Shown: in pieces, positions 33,346-46,400 of the stretch
How the letters are laid out: each line of letters opens with the position of its first letter
How positions within the stretch are numbered: the stretch's first letter is position 1
Assembly: GCA_033961575.1 (NCBI GenBank)
Contig: CM066737.1
Location: 66,670,771 to 66,734,770 of the forward strand
DNA length: 64,000 nucleotides
Origin: Aselliscus stoliczkanus
Taxonomy: Eukaryota > Chordata > Mammalia > Chiroptera > Hipposideridae
Direction of reading: 5' to 3'
The notes under the pieces: generated by a model
Database searches by the model: none
What the model was told of the DNA's origin: nothing
What the model saw: the letters and a program-made list of their open reading frames with translations, nothing else
Made by a program: the position numbers and the translations under genes

Positions 33346-33361
33346 TCCAGCTGGTCTAATA

Positions 33362-34517
33362 TGTGATGTGGGTTTCATCCCTAATATACAAGGCTGGTTC
33401 AACATCCGTAAATCAATTAATGTGATACACCACATCAAAAAAATGAAGATTAAAAATCATATGGTCATATCAACAGATGCAGAAAAAGCATTAGACAAAA
33501 TCCAACAGCCTTTTATGTTAAAAACCCTTAGCAAACTGGGAATACAGGGATCATATCTCAATATAATCAAGGCCATATATGATAAACTTACAGCTAACAT
33601 CATATTCAATGTGGAAAAGCTAAAACCATTCCCCTTAAGATCAGGAACAAGGCAAGGCTGTCCACTTTCTCCTCTTTTATTCAACATAGTTCTGGAAGTT
33701 CTAGCCACAGCAATCAGACAAGAAAAATAAATAAAAGGCATCCAAATTGGCAATGAAAAAGTAAAATTGTAATTATATGCAGATGACATGATACTGTATA
33801 TAGAGAACCCCAAAGACTCCATCAAAAAACCATTGGAACTGATAAACAAATTCAGTAAAGTAGCAAGCTATAAAATCAATGTTCAGAAATCAGTTGCATT
33901 TGCATACACCAATAATAAACTAACAGAAGGAGAAATTAAGAAAACTGTCCCATTTACAATTGCTTCAAAAACTATAAAATACCTAAGAATAAATTTAACC
34001 AAAGAAGGAAAAGATCTGTACTCAGAAAATTATAAGACACTGAAGAAAGAAATCAAAGAAGATACAAATAAATGGAAACACCTACCATGCTCATGGATAT
34101 GAAGAATTAATATAGTTAAAATGTCCATATTGCCTAAAGCAATATATAGATTCAATGCAATTCCTATCAGACTACCAAGGGCATTTTTTCACTGAAATAA
34201 AAAATATAATCCTAAAATTTATATGGAACCATAAAAGACCCCGAATAGCCTCGGCAATCCTGAGAAATAAGAACAAAGTCGGGGGTATCATGCTACCAGA
34301 CATCAAAATGTACTACAAGGCTACAGTAATCAAAACAGTATGGTACTGGCATAAAAACAGGCACATAGATCAGTGGAATAGAACAGAGAGCCCAGAAATA
34401 AATCCACGCATATATGGACAGTTAATGTATGAGAATGGAAGCAAGAATTTACACTGGAGTAAAGATAGTCTATTTCATAAATGGTGCTGGGGAAATTGGA
34501 CTGACACATGCAAATAA
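33362..34517 (+). pseudogene. L1 ORF2p reverse transcriptase domain, broken
   Basis: [54 protein letters not shown] and the catalytic YADD box (33776-33787). The main frame is open 33368-33730 and resumes at 33788-34102 after one TAA. A frame change near 34102 leads to 34155-34517 ([20 protein letters not shown]). Two defects in an otherwise well-kept RT. Confidence 0.9.
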
Positions 34518-34690
34518 TGAAACTGGACCGCCTCCTTATCCCATATACAAGAACAAATTCAAAATGGATTAAAGATTTAATGAAGACCTGAAAACTCCTA
34601 GAAGAAAACATAGGGAGGAAATTTGCAGACATTACTCTGAGCAATAGTTTTACTGATACATCCCCATAGGCAAGGGAAGTAAAAGAGAAA

Positions 34691-35434
34691 ATGAACATAT
34701 GGGATTATATCAAACTTAAAAGTTTTTTCACAACAAAGGAAACCATCAATAAAACTAAAAGGAAGCCTACTGAATGGGAGAATATATTTGTGAACGATAT
34801 ATCTGATAAGGGGTTAATATCCAAAATTTATAAAACACTCATGAAACTCTACACCAAAATAACAAACAACCCAATTAAAATATGGGCAGAGGAAATGAAG
34901 AGACATTTCTCTAAAAAGGACATACAGATGGCCAACAGGTATATGAAAAAATGTTCAACCTCACTGATCATTAGGGAAATGCAAATAAAAACCAGAGTGA
35001 GATACCCTCTCACTCCAGTCAGAATGGCTATCATCAATAAATCAACAAACAACAAGTGCTGGCGGGGCTGTGGAGAAAAGGGAACCCTGCTGCACTGTTG
35101 GTGGGATTGTAGATTGGTGCAACCACTATGGAAATCAGTATGGAGGTATCTCAAGAAACTAGAAATGGAATTACCCTTTGACCCAGCAATTCCACTCTTA
35201 GGCATTTATTCTGAAAAACCCAAGACACTAATTCGAAAAAATATATGCACCCCTATGTTCATTGCAGCGCTATTTACAATAGCCAAGACGTGGAAACAAT
35301 CAAAATGCCCATCGGTAGATGACTGGATTCAGAAACTGTGTTACCTTTACACAATGGAATATTACGCAGCTATAAAGAAGAAGGAAGTCATACCATTTGC
35401 AACAATATGGATGGACCTAGAGAACATTAAGTGA
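34691..35434 (+). pseudogene. L1 ORF2p C-terminal region, open for 247 codons
   Basis: The longest open frame in the window. It contains [20 protein letters not shown], the Cys-rich motif C-x3-C-x7-H-x4-C ([18 protein letters not shown]), [20 protein letters not shown], and the ending [20 protein letters not shown]. The Cys-rich motif contributes to RNA binding in L1. As an isolated fragment without a promoter it is not expected to act. Confidence 0.92.
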
Positions 35435-35866
35435 AATAAGTCAGTCAGAGAAAGACAAATACCATATGATCTCACTTATATGTGGAATCTAAAGAACTGA
35501 ATAAACGAACAATGTAAACAGAAATAGTCTTAGAGACACAAAGAAAAAACTGATGAGGGCTAGATGGGATGGAGATGGGCCTGAGAGAGAAGGGGAAGGG
35601 ACAAGGCAACATAAACTGGTATCTACAATACTACTGCAGAGACAGAAAAGACAGTTTAGGAAATATAATCAATGAGGTTGTAAATTTTTTTTTTTTTTTA
35701 TGCGAACAGAAGGACGCATGTCTTTTTAGGGAAACCACTTCACGGATGGTGTAGTGTCCTTACCACTGCACTGTACATCTGAAGCTGCCGCTGAATAATA
35801 TTATATGTCCACTATATAGTCATGGGATGTGGAGTCAATGGAATTGTAATAGATATGTATGATATC

Positions 35867-35890
35867 GGGCGTGGAGGGGCAGGGGAGGGG
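35867..35890 (+). promoter_or_regulatory. G-rich tract in the L1 3' UTR, possible G-quadruplex
   Basis: Runs GGG, GGGG, GGGG and GGGG within 24 bp meet the four-run rule for a quadruplex. A G-rich 3' UTR tract is a known conserved trait of mammalian L1. Confidence 0.6.
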
Positions 35891-35949
35891 TGAGTCATTT
35901 GGTAAGGGGTGAAAAAATAACTATTGCATTGTTTTGTACATCTGTAACT

Positions 35950-35950
<1 letters not shown>

Positions 35951-35981
<31 letters not shown>
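35951..35981 (+). repeat. (TAA)n tail of L1
   Basis: About 10 TAA/AAT units at the L1 3' end, replacing a pure poly(A) tail. The same tail occurs in reverse at 41842-41873. Confidence 0.95.
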
Positions 35982-35982
<1 letters not shown>

Positions 35983-36344
35983 CGTTAAGAAAAAAGAATA
36001 TAAGACCTAAATCTTAGGGTCTCTGTCAACCTGTTTAGCCTCAATTCCTACCACTCTCATGTGTAACCTACATTGCAAACAATACAAAATATTTGTAGTT
36101 TTTGCTCTCACTACAACCCTTTCATAATGTTGCACTGTTTTCTCTGCTTAAGTGGCTAGGGATTATTATCAAATCCCATATCAAACTCCTATTCACCCCT
36201 CAAACCACAATTCTAACATTCCCACAAAACTCCACTTGACCAAGTCCTCATACCCACAGGTAAGAGCTGGATTTTATTCTTTGTGATGTTCCCATGTTTG
36301 TTAGAACTAATAATCTATATTTTAAATGCTAATGGTATCTACTA

Positions 36345-36600
36345 CTTGGTACTAATGTACCAGGCACTACTCTAAATAATTTGGACACAGTTATCCATAT
36401 TCATTATCTTCATAAATCCACAGTGAACTAGATACTTTTATTATCCCCATAATTTTAGATAAGGAAACTGCAGCAAAGAAAGCTTAAGCAACTTTTCCAA
36501 GATAAAGTAACTAGTTAGTGGCAGAGCTCCAACTGGACCCAAAGAGCCTGCAGTCAGAATCCATGTTTTTAACCACATTTCTATACCGCTATACTTGACT
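36345..36600 (-). repeat. MIR SINE, reverse
   Basis: ACCAGGCACTACTCTAAATA, TTATTATCCCCATAATTTTA, GATAAGGAAACTGCAGC, AGTTAGTGGCAGAGCTCCAA and TTTTTAACCACATTTCTATA follow the reversed MIR over almost its full length. Confidence 0.8.
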
Positions 36601-36751
36601 ATTTACTCCTCTAAAATATGAGGATGATGGTTTTCTCATGTTTATCACTAACAAATTATAGATCTTGGTACATAATAGACTTTCAATAATATTGTTGTGT
36701 TAATGACTGAATGGATAATTGTGGGATTAAGAACATATCTGTTTGAATCAT

Positions 36752-37723
36752 GTGTTTTTATGTTTTAATTTTTCAATTGCAGTTGACGTTCAAGATTACA
36801 TTAGTTTCAGGTGTGCAACATAGTGGTTAGACATTTATATAATTTATGAAGTGATCCCCCAGTAGGTCTTGGGCTCACCAGACATCATATTATAGTTATT
36901 AAACTATTATTGATTATATTCCTTAAGTTGTACTTTATACCCCCCAAAATACCCAGATTGGTAGGTATTTTGTAACTACCAAGCTATACTTTTTTTTTTT
37001 TTTTTTTGAGGGCAGTGTCGCTGGCCCTCATATGGGGGATCTGAACTGGGGCCACTGGCGTCCCAAGCCAGCGCCTAAGTACAGTGCCACTCAGCCAGCC
37101 CTAATACTTCTTAATCCCTTCACCTTTTTCACCCTGCCTCCCAACACCCCCCATCTATAACCCTGATAAATCTAGTGCCCATGTGACAACATATATAGTT
37201 TTTAAAATATTATTAACTATTTGATTTATACTATACCTACATCCACATGACTATTTTGTAACTACCAATTTGTACTTCTTAACCCTTTCCCCTTTTGCAC
37301 CCAGTCCCTCAACCCCATTCTCATCTGGCAACCATCAGTTTGTTTTCTGTATCTATGAGTCTGTTTCTGTTTTGTTTGTTCATTTATTTATTCTTAAGAT
37401 TCTAAATATAACTGAGATCATATGGTATTTGTCTTTCTCTGTCTGACTTATTTCACTTAGCATAATAACCTCAAGGTTTATCCATGTTGTTGCAAATGGT
37501 AAGATTTCATTCTTTTTTAGGGCAGAGTAATACTCCATTGTATAAATGCACCACAGTTTCTTTATCTAATCATCTGTTGATGGGCATTTCAGTAGCTTCC
37601 ATATCTTTGGCTTTTGTGAATAGCTCTGCAGTAAACATAGGAGTGCATATATTTTTTTTGAATTAGTGTTTTGGATTTCCTTGGGTAAATATCCCGGAGT
37701 GGAATTGCTGAGTCATAAGGCAG
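36752..37723 (-). mobile_element. 5'-truncated L1 3' end
   Basis: The reverse 3' UTR (TTAGTTTCAGGTGTGCAACA, GTAGGTATTTTGTAACTACC) is followed by the last part of ORF2. It ends near 37723 (GGAATTGCTGAGTCATAAGG). The 3' UTR contains the same tandem duplication (GTAACTACCAA twice) as the internally deleted L1 copies. A SINE interrupts it. Confidence 0.8.
36990..37101 (-). mobile_element. Short tRNA-derived SINE inside L1 3' UTR
   Basis: Poly(T), near-palindrome and head GGGCTGGCTGAGTGGCACTG; more diverged than most copies. Flanks TATACTT and TAATACTT suggest the target duplication. Confidence 0.9.
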
Positions 37724-38551
37724 TTTGTTTTATAATTAAAATCAGAATTTGAAGTTCCAAATATGTCATACAATCCGTTGGGTCTGAATATTCTAAATGT
37801 GTATGTAAGGCAATTTAAAGGGATCAAAGTATTCCCACTCTATCACCAAAAACAAACAAATGAACAAACTCATGAACAAAAACACATATAAATACCATTT
37901 AGAGATGGTTTCCATACATATGTGTACATATTTTTATAGAACTCTTATAGTATACCAATTGTACCAATTTTTACTTCTAATTTTTGAATGATGGCATTGG
38001 GGAGTCTTCTCTTCCAAAATTATTACATACTATGTTCAAAGCCCTTCCATACCAAGATTAATTTGATTAATTATATTGGATATGTTAAGTAAACATGGAA
38101 AATTAATTTCCTTACTTGCCTAAACCAGTAGTATGCAACCAGAATTGAGCAATACAATTTATCAAGGATACCTGAAGTACAGCATATTTGTCTTCATCTC
38201 AGGAACTAAATATCCAGAAAGTTCAAAATTGAAATACCTTCTTCATTTTTACCAATAATATGAGAAAAATGTTTCAGGATGTAAATGCCCCAGAGTTGAG
38301 GTATCAGACATAAATTAATTCATTAAATGGTTTTTATGTGCATTTCACTAGATACGTGGCAAAGCAAATGTTTGATTCCTAACCAAATTTTTCCCTGGAT
38401 ATTCTTGCTTTAAAAGGTGCAAATATACAAAGTATTCTAGGTAAGTAATTATAAAACTAGTACAAAGTAATATGTACACTGATATTTTGAAAATTAAAAA
38501 TCTGATGACCTACACATATTTGAGGTAATATTTTACCTATTTATAGATTAG
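37724..38551. other. Unique AT-rich sequence
   Basis: No gene or named repeat seen. Confidence 0.35.
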
Positions 38552-39001
38552 TTTTTTTTTAAAGATTTTATTGGGGAATTGGGGGAGGGGAACAGCATTG
38601 GGGAATCGGGGAAGGGGAACAGACAAATTGCTGTCCTTTGTTCTTCAGTCTAGTTGTGGAGGACGTTGCCTCACTGGCCCATGTTGGTATCATCATTGCG
38701 CTCTTCCTGGATGAGGCAGATTGGTTGCCGGCCTCTGGATGCTCGCTCACTGCACCAATTGGCAGTTCTCACTGGCTGCCAGCTGCTCACACTGGCTGCC
38801 GGCCACTCACTGTAGCCTATGGCAGCCCACTGCAGCAGGGGCTGCAGCCTACACCGTCACCGGGGCTCGCACAGCCCAGCTCCAGGTGGAGCTGTTGTTA
38901 GCTGTAGAGGGCGGTGTCACTGGCGCTCATATGTGGGATCCGAACCGGGGCCGCTGGCATCCCAAAACCAGCTCTTAACCAATGTACCACTCGGCCGGCC
39001 C
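38552..39001 (-). mobile_element. Long tRNA-derived SINE, subfamily I
   Basis: Closely resembles the copies at 3891 and 24610, with GGTTTTGGGATGCC in the anticodon-like arm. The AATAAA position reads CCCCAATAAAATCTTTAAAA. Target duplication TAGATTAG at 38544-38551 and 39002-39009. Confidence 0.93.
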
Positions 39002-39175
39002 TAGATTAGACTTTTAATTCTAAAATATAATAACTATAGTTACCACATGCATTTGACTTTAGAGTTGAAAAGCACTTCATGCACATTATTTCACTTAATT
39101 TAAATAAAAGACAAAATATAAATGCTAGATAGGTAGATGCTATGCCAGTATAATTACATTGCAAACTACCATATT

Positions 39176-39498
39176 TAATTTTTTATTTTTATTAAATTAT
39201 TGGGATGACATTGGTTAGTAAAATTAGGTAGGTTTCAAGTGTACATTTCTGTAATACATCATATATATATATATATATATATTGCATTGTGTGTTCATCA
39301 CCCGGAGTCAGTTCTCCTTCCATCACCATAGTTTTGATCCCCTGTTTGCTCTTCTACCACTCCACCTGCCCCATTACCCTCTGGTGACCACTAAACTGTT
39401 GTCTGTGTCTATGATTTTTGTATAATTTTTTGTCTTGTTTGTTTGTTGCTTTTAATTTTATATGACACATATGAATGGAGTCATATGGTTCTTGACAA
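39176..39498 (-). mobile_element. Short L1 3' UTR fragment
   Basis: GGTTTCAAGTGTACATTTCT, then CATCACCCGGAGTCAGTTCT and CTCTGGTGACCACTAAACTG match the reverse of an L1 3' UTR; truncated after about 320 bp. An (AT)n run at 39261-39283 lies within it. Confidence 0.65.
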
Positions 39499-41479
39499 AT
39501 TGGTCCAAAGGCTGTGGGTTATTGTTAAGCTGAGGTAATATTTTTATTGTAATTTTGATAAAAACTTAAATAAGTTTTTCAACCACTCATGTTTTCCATT
39601 TGACAAAAACAATGAAATAATTGTAGGAAACATACTATTTCAATCTGGAGATATTAAACATAAATTTTCAGCCTTAAAATGTCTAAAATATTTATATTGA
39701 TCCCATCTTGAAAAAAGAAGTAAGGCCGAATGAATCATTAAGACCTTGTAAAGCTGAAAGTAAAACCATGGAAATGGAAAATTATTGCTAAGAACAAGAA
39801 TGAGCTAAAATGATTTTTAATGGTAGACTTTACAAACAAAAGTAATTTGGAAAACCTATTCTGGCAATTTTACACGCAAATTATGATCAGAGAAGGTAGA
39901 AACTTTCTGAGTCCAACTGCTGAATTTACATCTTTGATGATTTCTGAAGGGCTTATGATTTTCCAAGTTAGTTGGCAAAATGAATGGACTGACTATATTA
40001 GTATGATTGGGTATTTCAATTGTGAGTGGTATAATGTGTTGCTCTAATTAGCAAGTTGCAAGAAAATACAGAAGACATTAATATTGGAAAAGGATGCATC
40101 CTATGACATTTAAAAAAATTCCTCTGAGTACCATCATCATTTATAATAACCTTTTGAAGAGATTTCTTAAATTTCTGTTTGTGATTATCTCCCCTTAACT
40201 AATGAGGCCCAGGTTTGTTATGGGAGAGAGAGGAGTAGGTGTTGTATCCATTAGAGAAAGACAATATAGATTCACAAGAAGAAATACCACAGGTTCCACC
40301 ATATTTTTATATATAGATTTTATGAATGTAAACTGAAAATCTGCCAAATACCAAACACCCCATTGCTCCAACTTAAATTATTGCTTCATGGACACACACT
40401 CTACCCTTGTTGCTCCAGGATACACCATTCTTTAGACAAGTAATGACCTGGTTATAAGTTGGAATTACACTAAAATCCAGTATGATTCTGGACTGTGAAG
40501 TGATTATGTTCTCTGCTTTTTCAGGGTCCAGAGTGGTTCACATTTCTCCTCCATTTTTGCTATCATTTTTATTTTTTTTTATCATTTTGTGTAACAGTTA
40601 CCTTTGCTGTGACTAACAATGTACTTACTGCTGACCATATTCCACGTCATTTATCTCGCCAACATTGTTATTATGACTGTATGCTGCATAGTCTTGCCTC
40701 ACTCTTGCTTTAATAACAGTTCATCACCATTTCTCCTAATACCTATTCCACTACTACTGCAGAGGTTATCCGAATTGTAAATTGTCCCTCAGTGATTAGA
40801 GCTTTCGTGTTCTCTCACAAGTGAACATATTCTTTCAGTTTGATAAATACTTCTGAGAGACTTTGAACAAGATACCTTGGGATGTCACTTCAGAAAATGC
40901 TTCTGAAACTGATTTTGATTCAAGTAGCATGTGGGCCACATTTAGAGGAATATTTTAATAAAGTGTTTTTGATGAGCATCACCTGGCATAAGCTTTCTTT
41001 ACTGTTTGTTCAGTGACTCAGGGTTGGGTACATCACCCCGGGGAGTTTGTTGCCTACCCATATTACCCAGCTTAATTTATTTAAAAGAACTTGGTATTTG
41101 ACAAGTGTCTAAACAAGTCCAAAAATCTCTTTACCTAATTGCTTCTTTTTTTTTCTAATTGCCTCTTAAAGATTTAAAAAGATGATGGAGTATAGCCTTA
41201 AGGAACCCAATACCGTAAATTCCACTTCCTCAGCAAAGTTCTTAATACTGAAAACAGAACTACATTTGACTTGTGCACAGCCTGCAGTGCATGGAATTGA
41301 GGGACAAAACCTAATCCAAGTACACTATACAACTCAATTATCAAACAAAAGAATTTAGGCAGAGAGAAAATTGGTAAAAGTCTGTGGGGGCCTTGAAATT
41401 ATTTAACTATGAGCATCATTGCCATTCAAATTACAAGTTATTTTTCAAGTACCTTTAATTTATTTTTTCTATGACTACT
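39499..41479. other. Unique sequence, longest repeat-poor stretch
   Basis: About 2 kb without recognisable repeats. One 75-codon frame at 39820-40047 has no known domain and no splice or promoter context. I do not call a gene. Confidence 0.35.
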
Positions 41480-41839
41480 CCACAAAATTAGTATTTATTT
41501 GTATTTTATTCAGCGAATTCTTATTTAGATTGATCCATATATTTACTTTTTTGTGGTGATCAGTGTCTTTCATCTCCCTTCCTCTTTCTGAATGTAACTT
41601 CCCTATTTCTGAGGTACATTTTTCAGTAGGCCATTAATGGAAAGTCTGTTGAGTAGGAACCTGTCTCAGTTTTTGTTTAGTTGGGTTTAGAGTTCTAAGT
41701 TAAACTCATTTTCCCTATAAATATTATTTTATAGTTAACTGGCCTCTACTCAGTTGCAATCAAAAATTGTCTTCTCATATTAATTGTTTTTCCTATGTAG
41801 GCAATCTGTCTTTTATGTGTGTTTGCTTTTTAAAAAAAG

Positions 41840-41873
<34 letters not shown>

Positions 41874-42530
41874 GTTACATATGTACAAAACAATGCAATA
41901 GTTATTTTTTTCACCCCTTACAAAGTGACTACTCCCTACCCCCGACCCTGCCTCCCCACCCTCGATATCATACATATGTGTTACAATTCCATTGACTCCA
42001 TCCCCACACTATATTCCACATCCCATGACTATATATGTGTTAAATTATAGTTGACACATAATATTATTCAGCGGCAGCTTCAGATGTACAGTGCAGTGGT
42101 AAGACCACTACACCGTCCATGAAGTGGTCTCCCTAAAAAGACATGTGTTTGCTTTTAAGATTTCCTTTTTTCTTCAATGGTCTACAGTTTCACTGTGGCA
42201 TCACATGATATGGATTTTTTTTTTTAATTTCTCTTGCTTAGAAATGTTACGCTTTTTTAACCACGGGATTTATGTCCATCAAAATCTTGAATAATTCTCA
42301 GCCATTATATCTTTAAATTGTAATTATTCTTTCTTTCTCAAACAATTATAAATAGTAGATCTGGTTTTTTCCTATTCCCCTTGATTAACTCGACTTTTAA
42401 TTTCTTTCTCCTGCATTATCAATAATTTCTTCAAAACCATCTTTCAGTTTACTAATTCCTCTTTATTAGGGCTGATATGCTTTCTAAATCACCATTATTT
42501 TTTTCCATTTCAACAGATTTTTTTTTAAAG
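41480..42530 (-). mobile_element. Old L1 5'-region segment with a nested L1 3' UTR
   Basis: The reverse phrases GAACCTGTCTCAGTTTTTGT, AGCCATTATATCTTTAAATT and CTTTCAGTTTACTAATTCCT resemble the 5' region of old L1M elements. A young L1 3' UTR piece (41832-42143) interrupts it. Confidence 0.5.
41832..42143 (-). mobile_element. L1 3' UTR-only insertion (312 bp)
   Basis: Reverse (TTA)n tail at 41842-41873, then the 3' UTR of the L1 family at 31.4 kb (CATCCCATGACTATATATGT; GCGGCAGCTTCAGATGTACA). Target duplication TGTGTTTGCTTTT at 41818 and 42144. Extreme 5' truncation. Confidence 0.9.
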
Positions 42531-43240
42531 TGATGTTTGACTTTAGTTCCTATTTTTTGTTTTATTTGTATTTCATTTTATATACAGTAAAATTTACTTT
42601 TGATGCTCTATAGTTATATGTTTTTTAGAAGTGTATAGTAATGTGACCACCACTACAAAGTATGGAATATTCCTCCACTCCAAAAAATCTCTTTTGCTGC
42701 TACTTTATAATCAAACACTGCCCTTTCCCACCCCTAATCCATGGTAATCACCAACCTGTTCTCCATCTCTCTAGTGTTGCCGTATCCAGAGTATCATATA
42801 AATGAAATCAAACTATAGGTAGCATTTGAGACTACATTTCCTTTGCATAACATTTTTGAGGTTTAGCCATGTTGTGTGAATCAATAGTTCACAACTGTAG
42901 TACATTGAGGTGCTTTCAGTTTTTGATAATTATGTATAAAGCTGCTATAAAAATTGTTGTACCACTTTTTTGTATAAACAAATTTTCATTTCCTTTGTAT
43001 AAATGCCCTATGAGTTGGATTGCTGGGTCATAAGGACATTGTATGTTTGCCTTTATATTACTTGCCTTCCCACAAGAAATAAATGAGAATTGCAATTTCT
43101 CTGCATCTTTGACAGCAGTAGGTATTGTCAGATATTTTTCATTGTATTGATGTGCAGCACTACCTCATTGTGGTTTTAATTTGACTGTCTTTAATTAACT
43201 GCTTTCAAACATCTTTTATTCAGTCTGTAGTAATTGATAC
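42531..43240 (-). mobile_element. Old L1 3' region
   Basis: CCAACCTGTTCTCCATCTCT, GTTTAGCCATGTTGTGTGAA and GAGTTGGATTGCTGGGTCAT follow a reversed L1M 3' UTR and end of ORF2. Confidence 0.6.
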
Positions 43241-43489
43241 ATACAAATAAACAAATATAACAGAAGTGTAAGTTATAATACCAAATTTAGGACCCCAAAT
43301 TTTCTCAATATAATTGCACCTTCATGTGCTTTTGCCTTCATTTATCTGCATGCATTCTATCCTCTCAAAGAAACTCACTCTGCTGAAATTGGTGTTTGGC
43401 ATTGCCTTCATTTTTTAAAAAAAATATAGATGTTTGTTATAATTAGTCCCTATCTTTCAAAAAATAGTTTTAACATGCCTTAATGCATT

Positions 43490-46400
43490 ATTTGTTTCTG
43501 CTTATTTTTTCAATCACTGTTTTATTTATTTTAATTTTGATAAAAAACACAAAACATGTATTTTACCATCTAAATAATTTTTAAGTAGTTTTAAGTACAT
43601 TTACGTTATTGTGCAACCACTTCCACTATCTATCTTCAGAACTCTTTCATCTCGCAAAATTGGAACTCTGTACCCGTTTAAAACTAACTCTGCGTTACCC
43701 ACTCTTCCCAGCCTCTGGGAACCATCATTGTACTTTCTGTCTCTATAAATTGACTACTTTAGGGGTCTCATATAAGTGGAATCCAGTATTTGTCTTCTTG
43801 TGATTTGTCATTTTGTGATATAATATGCTTAACATATTTAGCCTAATACCCTCAAGGTTCATCCATGTAATGTGTGTCAGAATTTCCTTCTTTTTAAGGT
43901 GGAATAATAGTCCATTGTATGTATACATGACATTTTGCTTACCCATTTGAGTTGCTTCAATGTGGGTTGCTTCAGTGTTTCGGCTACTGTGCATAATGCT
44001 GTTATGAACATAGGTGTACACATATTTTTGAGACCCTGCATTAAGTACTTCTATAACCAGAAGTGGAATTTCTGGCTCATATGTTAATTCTATTTTTAAT
44101 TTTTAAGGAACGGCCATACTTTTTTTCCAGAGTGCCTGCACCAGTTTACATTTCTACCAACAGTGCACAAGGGTTCCAATTTCTTCTCAACAGCTCTTCT
44201 TATTTTTAACTTATTTTAAAAATGCCTGTGATAGTAACCGTCACAGTGGGTGTGAGGTGGTTTCTGATTGTGGTTTAGTTTGCATTTACCTTATGATTAC
44301 TGATATTAGGCACCTTTTCACATGATTATTGCTGATTTGTATATCTTATATGGAGAAATGTCTATTCAAATTTTATGCCAATTTTTTTCATTGGGTTGTT
44401 TGTTGTTGAGTTGTAGTTCTTTATGTATTCCAGATATAAATGTCTTATCAGATACTTGATGTGGGTTGCCTTTTTGCTTTGTTGATTGTGTCCTTTGATG
44501 CCCAGAAGTTTTAAATTTTGGTGTAGTCTAGTCTTTTTTTTTTCTTGCCTGTGCTTTAGGTATCATAGACAAAAAAAGAAAAAAAAAATTGACAAATCCA
44601 ATGTCATAAAACTATCCCTGCTTTCTTCTAAAACATTTATAGATCTAGCTCTTAAATTTAAGTCTTTGATTCATATTGAATTAATTTTTTATACTATGTA
44701 AGATAAAGGTCCAACTTTATTCTTTTGTATGTAGACATCGAATTTTCCCGGCACCACATATTCAGAAGATGATCTATTCCCACTGAATGGTTTTTGGCAC
44801 CTTGTCAAAAATCATTTGAACATATATATGAGTGTTTACTTCTAGATTCCCTATTCTATTTCAATGGTCTATGTGTCTTTCTTTATGCCAGTACCACACT
44901 AGTTTGATCACTGTAGATCTGTAGCAAGTTTTGAAATCAGGAACTGTGAATCCTACAATTTTGTCCTTTTTTATTATAAGTTTGTTTGGGCTATTTGAGG
45001 ATGTAGGAGAGTTCCTATGAATTTGGGGATGATTTTTTTTTTTGTCTGCAAAACACAACATTGGGATTTGGGTAGGAAATGTATTGATTTTCTAGATCAC
45101 TTTGGGTTGTATTGACATATTAACAATATTGTCTTCCAATGCATGAACATGGATCTTTTCATTTATATGTGTTTATTTAAATACTTTTCAGCAACATTTT
45201 ATAGATTTTAGTTTACAAGCCTTTTACCTCCTTGATTAAATTTATTTTTAAGTTTGTTTTTATGTTACTGTAAATAAAGATGACTTTACTAATTTCCTTT
45301 TAAATTGTTCGTTGTTAGTTTATAGAAATACAACAGATTTCTGTGTGTTGTTTTTTTCACCCTGCAACTTTGCAAAATTTATCAGTTCTACCAAGTTTGT
45401 GCTTTTTTATGGAATCTTTAGAGTTTTTTATACTTAAGATCATATCGTGTGTGAACAGAGATAACTTTACATCTTCCTTTCCAATTTAGATGTCCCTTTT
45501 GTCTCTTTCTTTCATAATTGCCCTAGCTAAGACTTCTAGTACTGTGTTGACTGGAACTAGTGAAGGCAGGTATCCTTTTTATGTTACTTATCTGAGGGAA
45601 AAAAAAATCAGTTTTGAACCATTCAGTATGGTGGTAGTTGTGAGTTTTTAATATAGGTCTTTTATCATGTTGTGGTAGGATCCTTCTACTTATAGTTATT
45701 CAGTGTTTTTATTTTTAATGCATAGGTATTGAATTTTGTCAAAGGCTATTCCTGAAACATTTGAGATGATGATGGGTTTTTTTTGCCCTGTATTTTGTTA
45801 ATGTGGTGGATTCCATTGATCAATTTTTGTATGTTGAACCATTTTTTCATAATCAGAATATATTCCACTTGATAATGTATAATACTTTTTAATGTGTTAT
45901 TCAGTTTTGTTTGCTAGTATTTTGTTAATAATTTTTCCATCAATATTCATTAGGCGTATTGGTCAGCAGCTTTCTTTTAGTGTCTAGCTGGCTTTAGTAT
46001 CAGGGTAATGCTGGCCTCAGAGAATGAGTTTGGAAATGTTCTTTTCTCTTCAATTTTTTTGGAAGAATTTGGGAAGGATTGGTGTTAATTCATTAAATGT
46101 TTGTTAGAATTCACCAGTGAAGCCACATGGTTCTGGGCTTTTCTTTATTGGGAGTCTATTTTTTTCTTTCATTCAATCTCCTTAATAGTTATACACCTGT
46201 CCAGATTTTCTATTTCTTCATGGTTCAGTCTTGTTAGACTGTGTGTTTCTAGAAATACCTCCATTTAATCTAGATTGTCCATTTGTTGTTGAACAATTAT
46301 TTATAGTAATATAATTGTTTATAATTGTTTTTATTTCTGTAAAAGTAATTGTAATGCTGTCTCTTTCATTTCTGATTTTAGTAATTTAAGACTTACCCTT

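Larger units (their letters stand above)
31397..35993 (+). mobile_element. L1 with 4.6-kb body, internal deletion, intact target duplications
   Basis: The 17-bp site AAGAATATAAGRCCTAA flanks it at 31379-31395 and 35994-36010. Order: short 5' UTR, ORF1 (31965-32635), ORF2 endonuclease (32848-33345), a jump to the RT palm (33362), the C-terminus to 35434, the 3' UTR and a (TAA)n tail. Roughly 1.3 kb of ORF2 between endonuclease and RT is missing. It is among the best preserved L1s in the window. Confidence 0.92.

Noticed and set aside
39820..40047. 75-codon frame in the repeat-poor region
   Set aside because: No domain, no flanking exons, and length expected by chance in AT-rich DNA.
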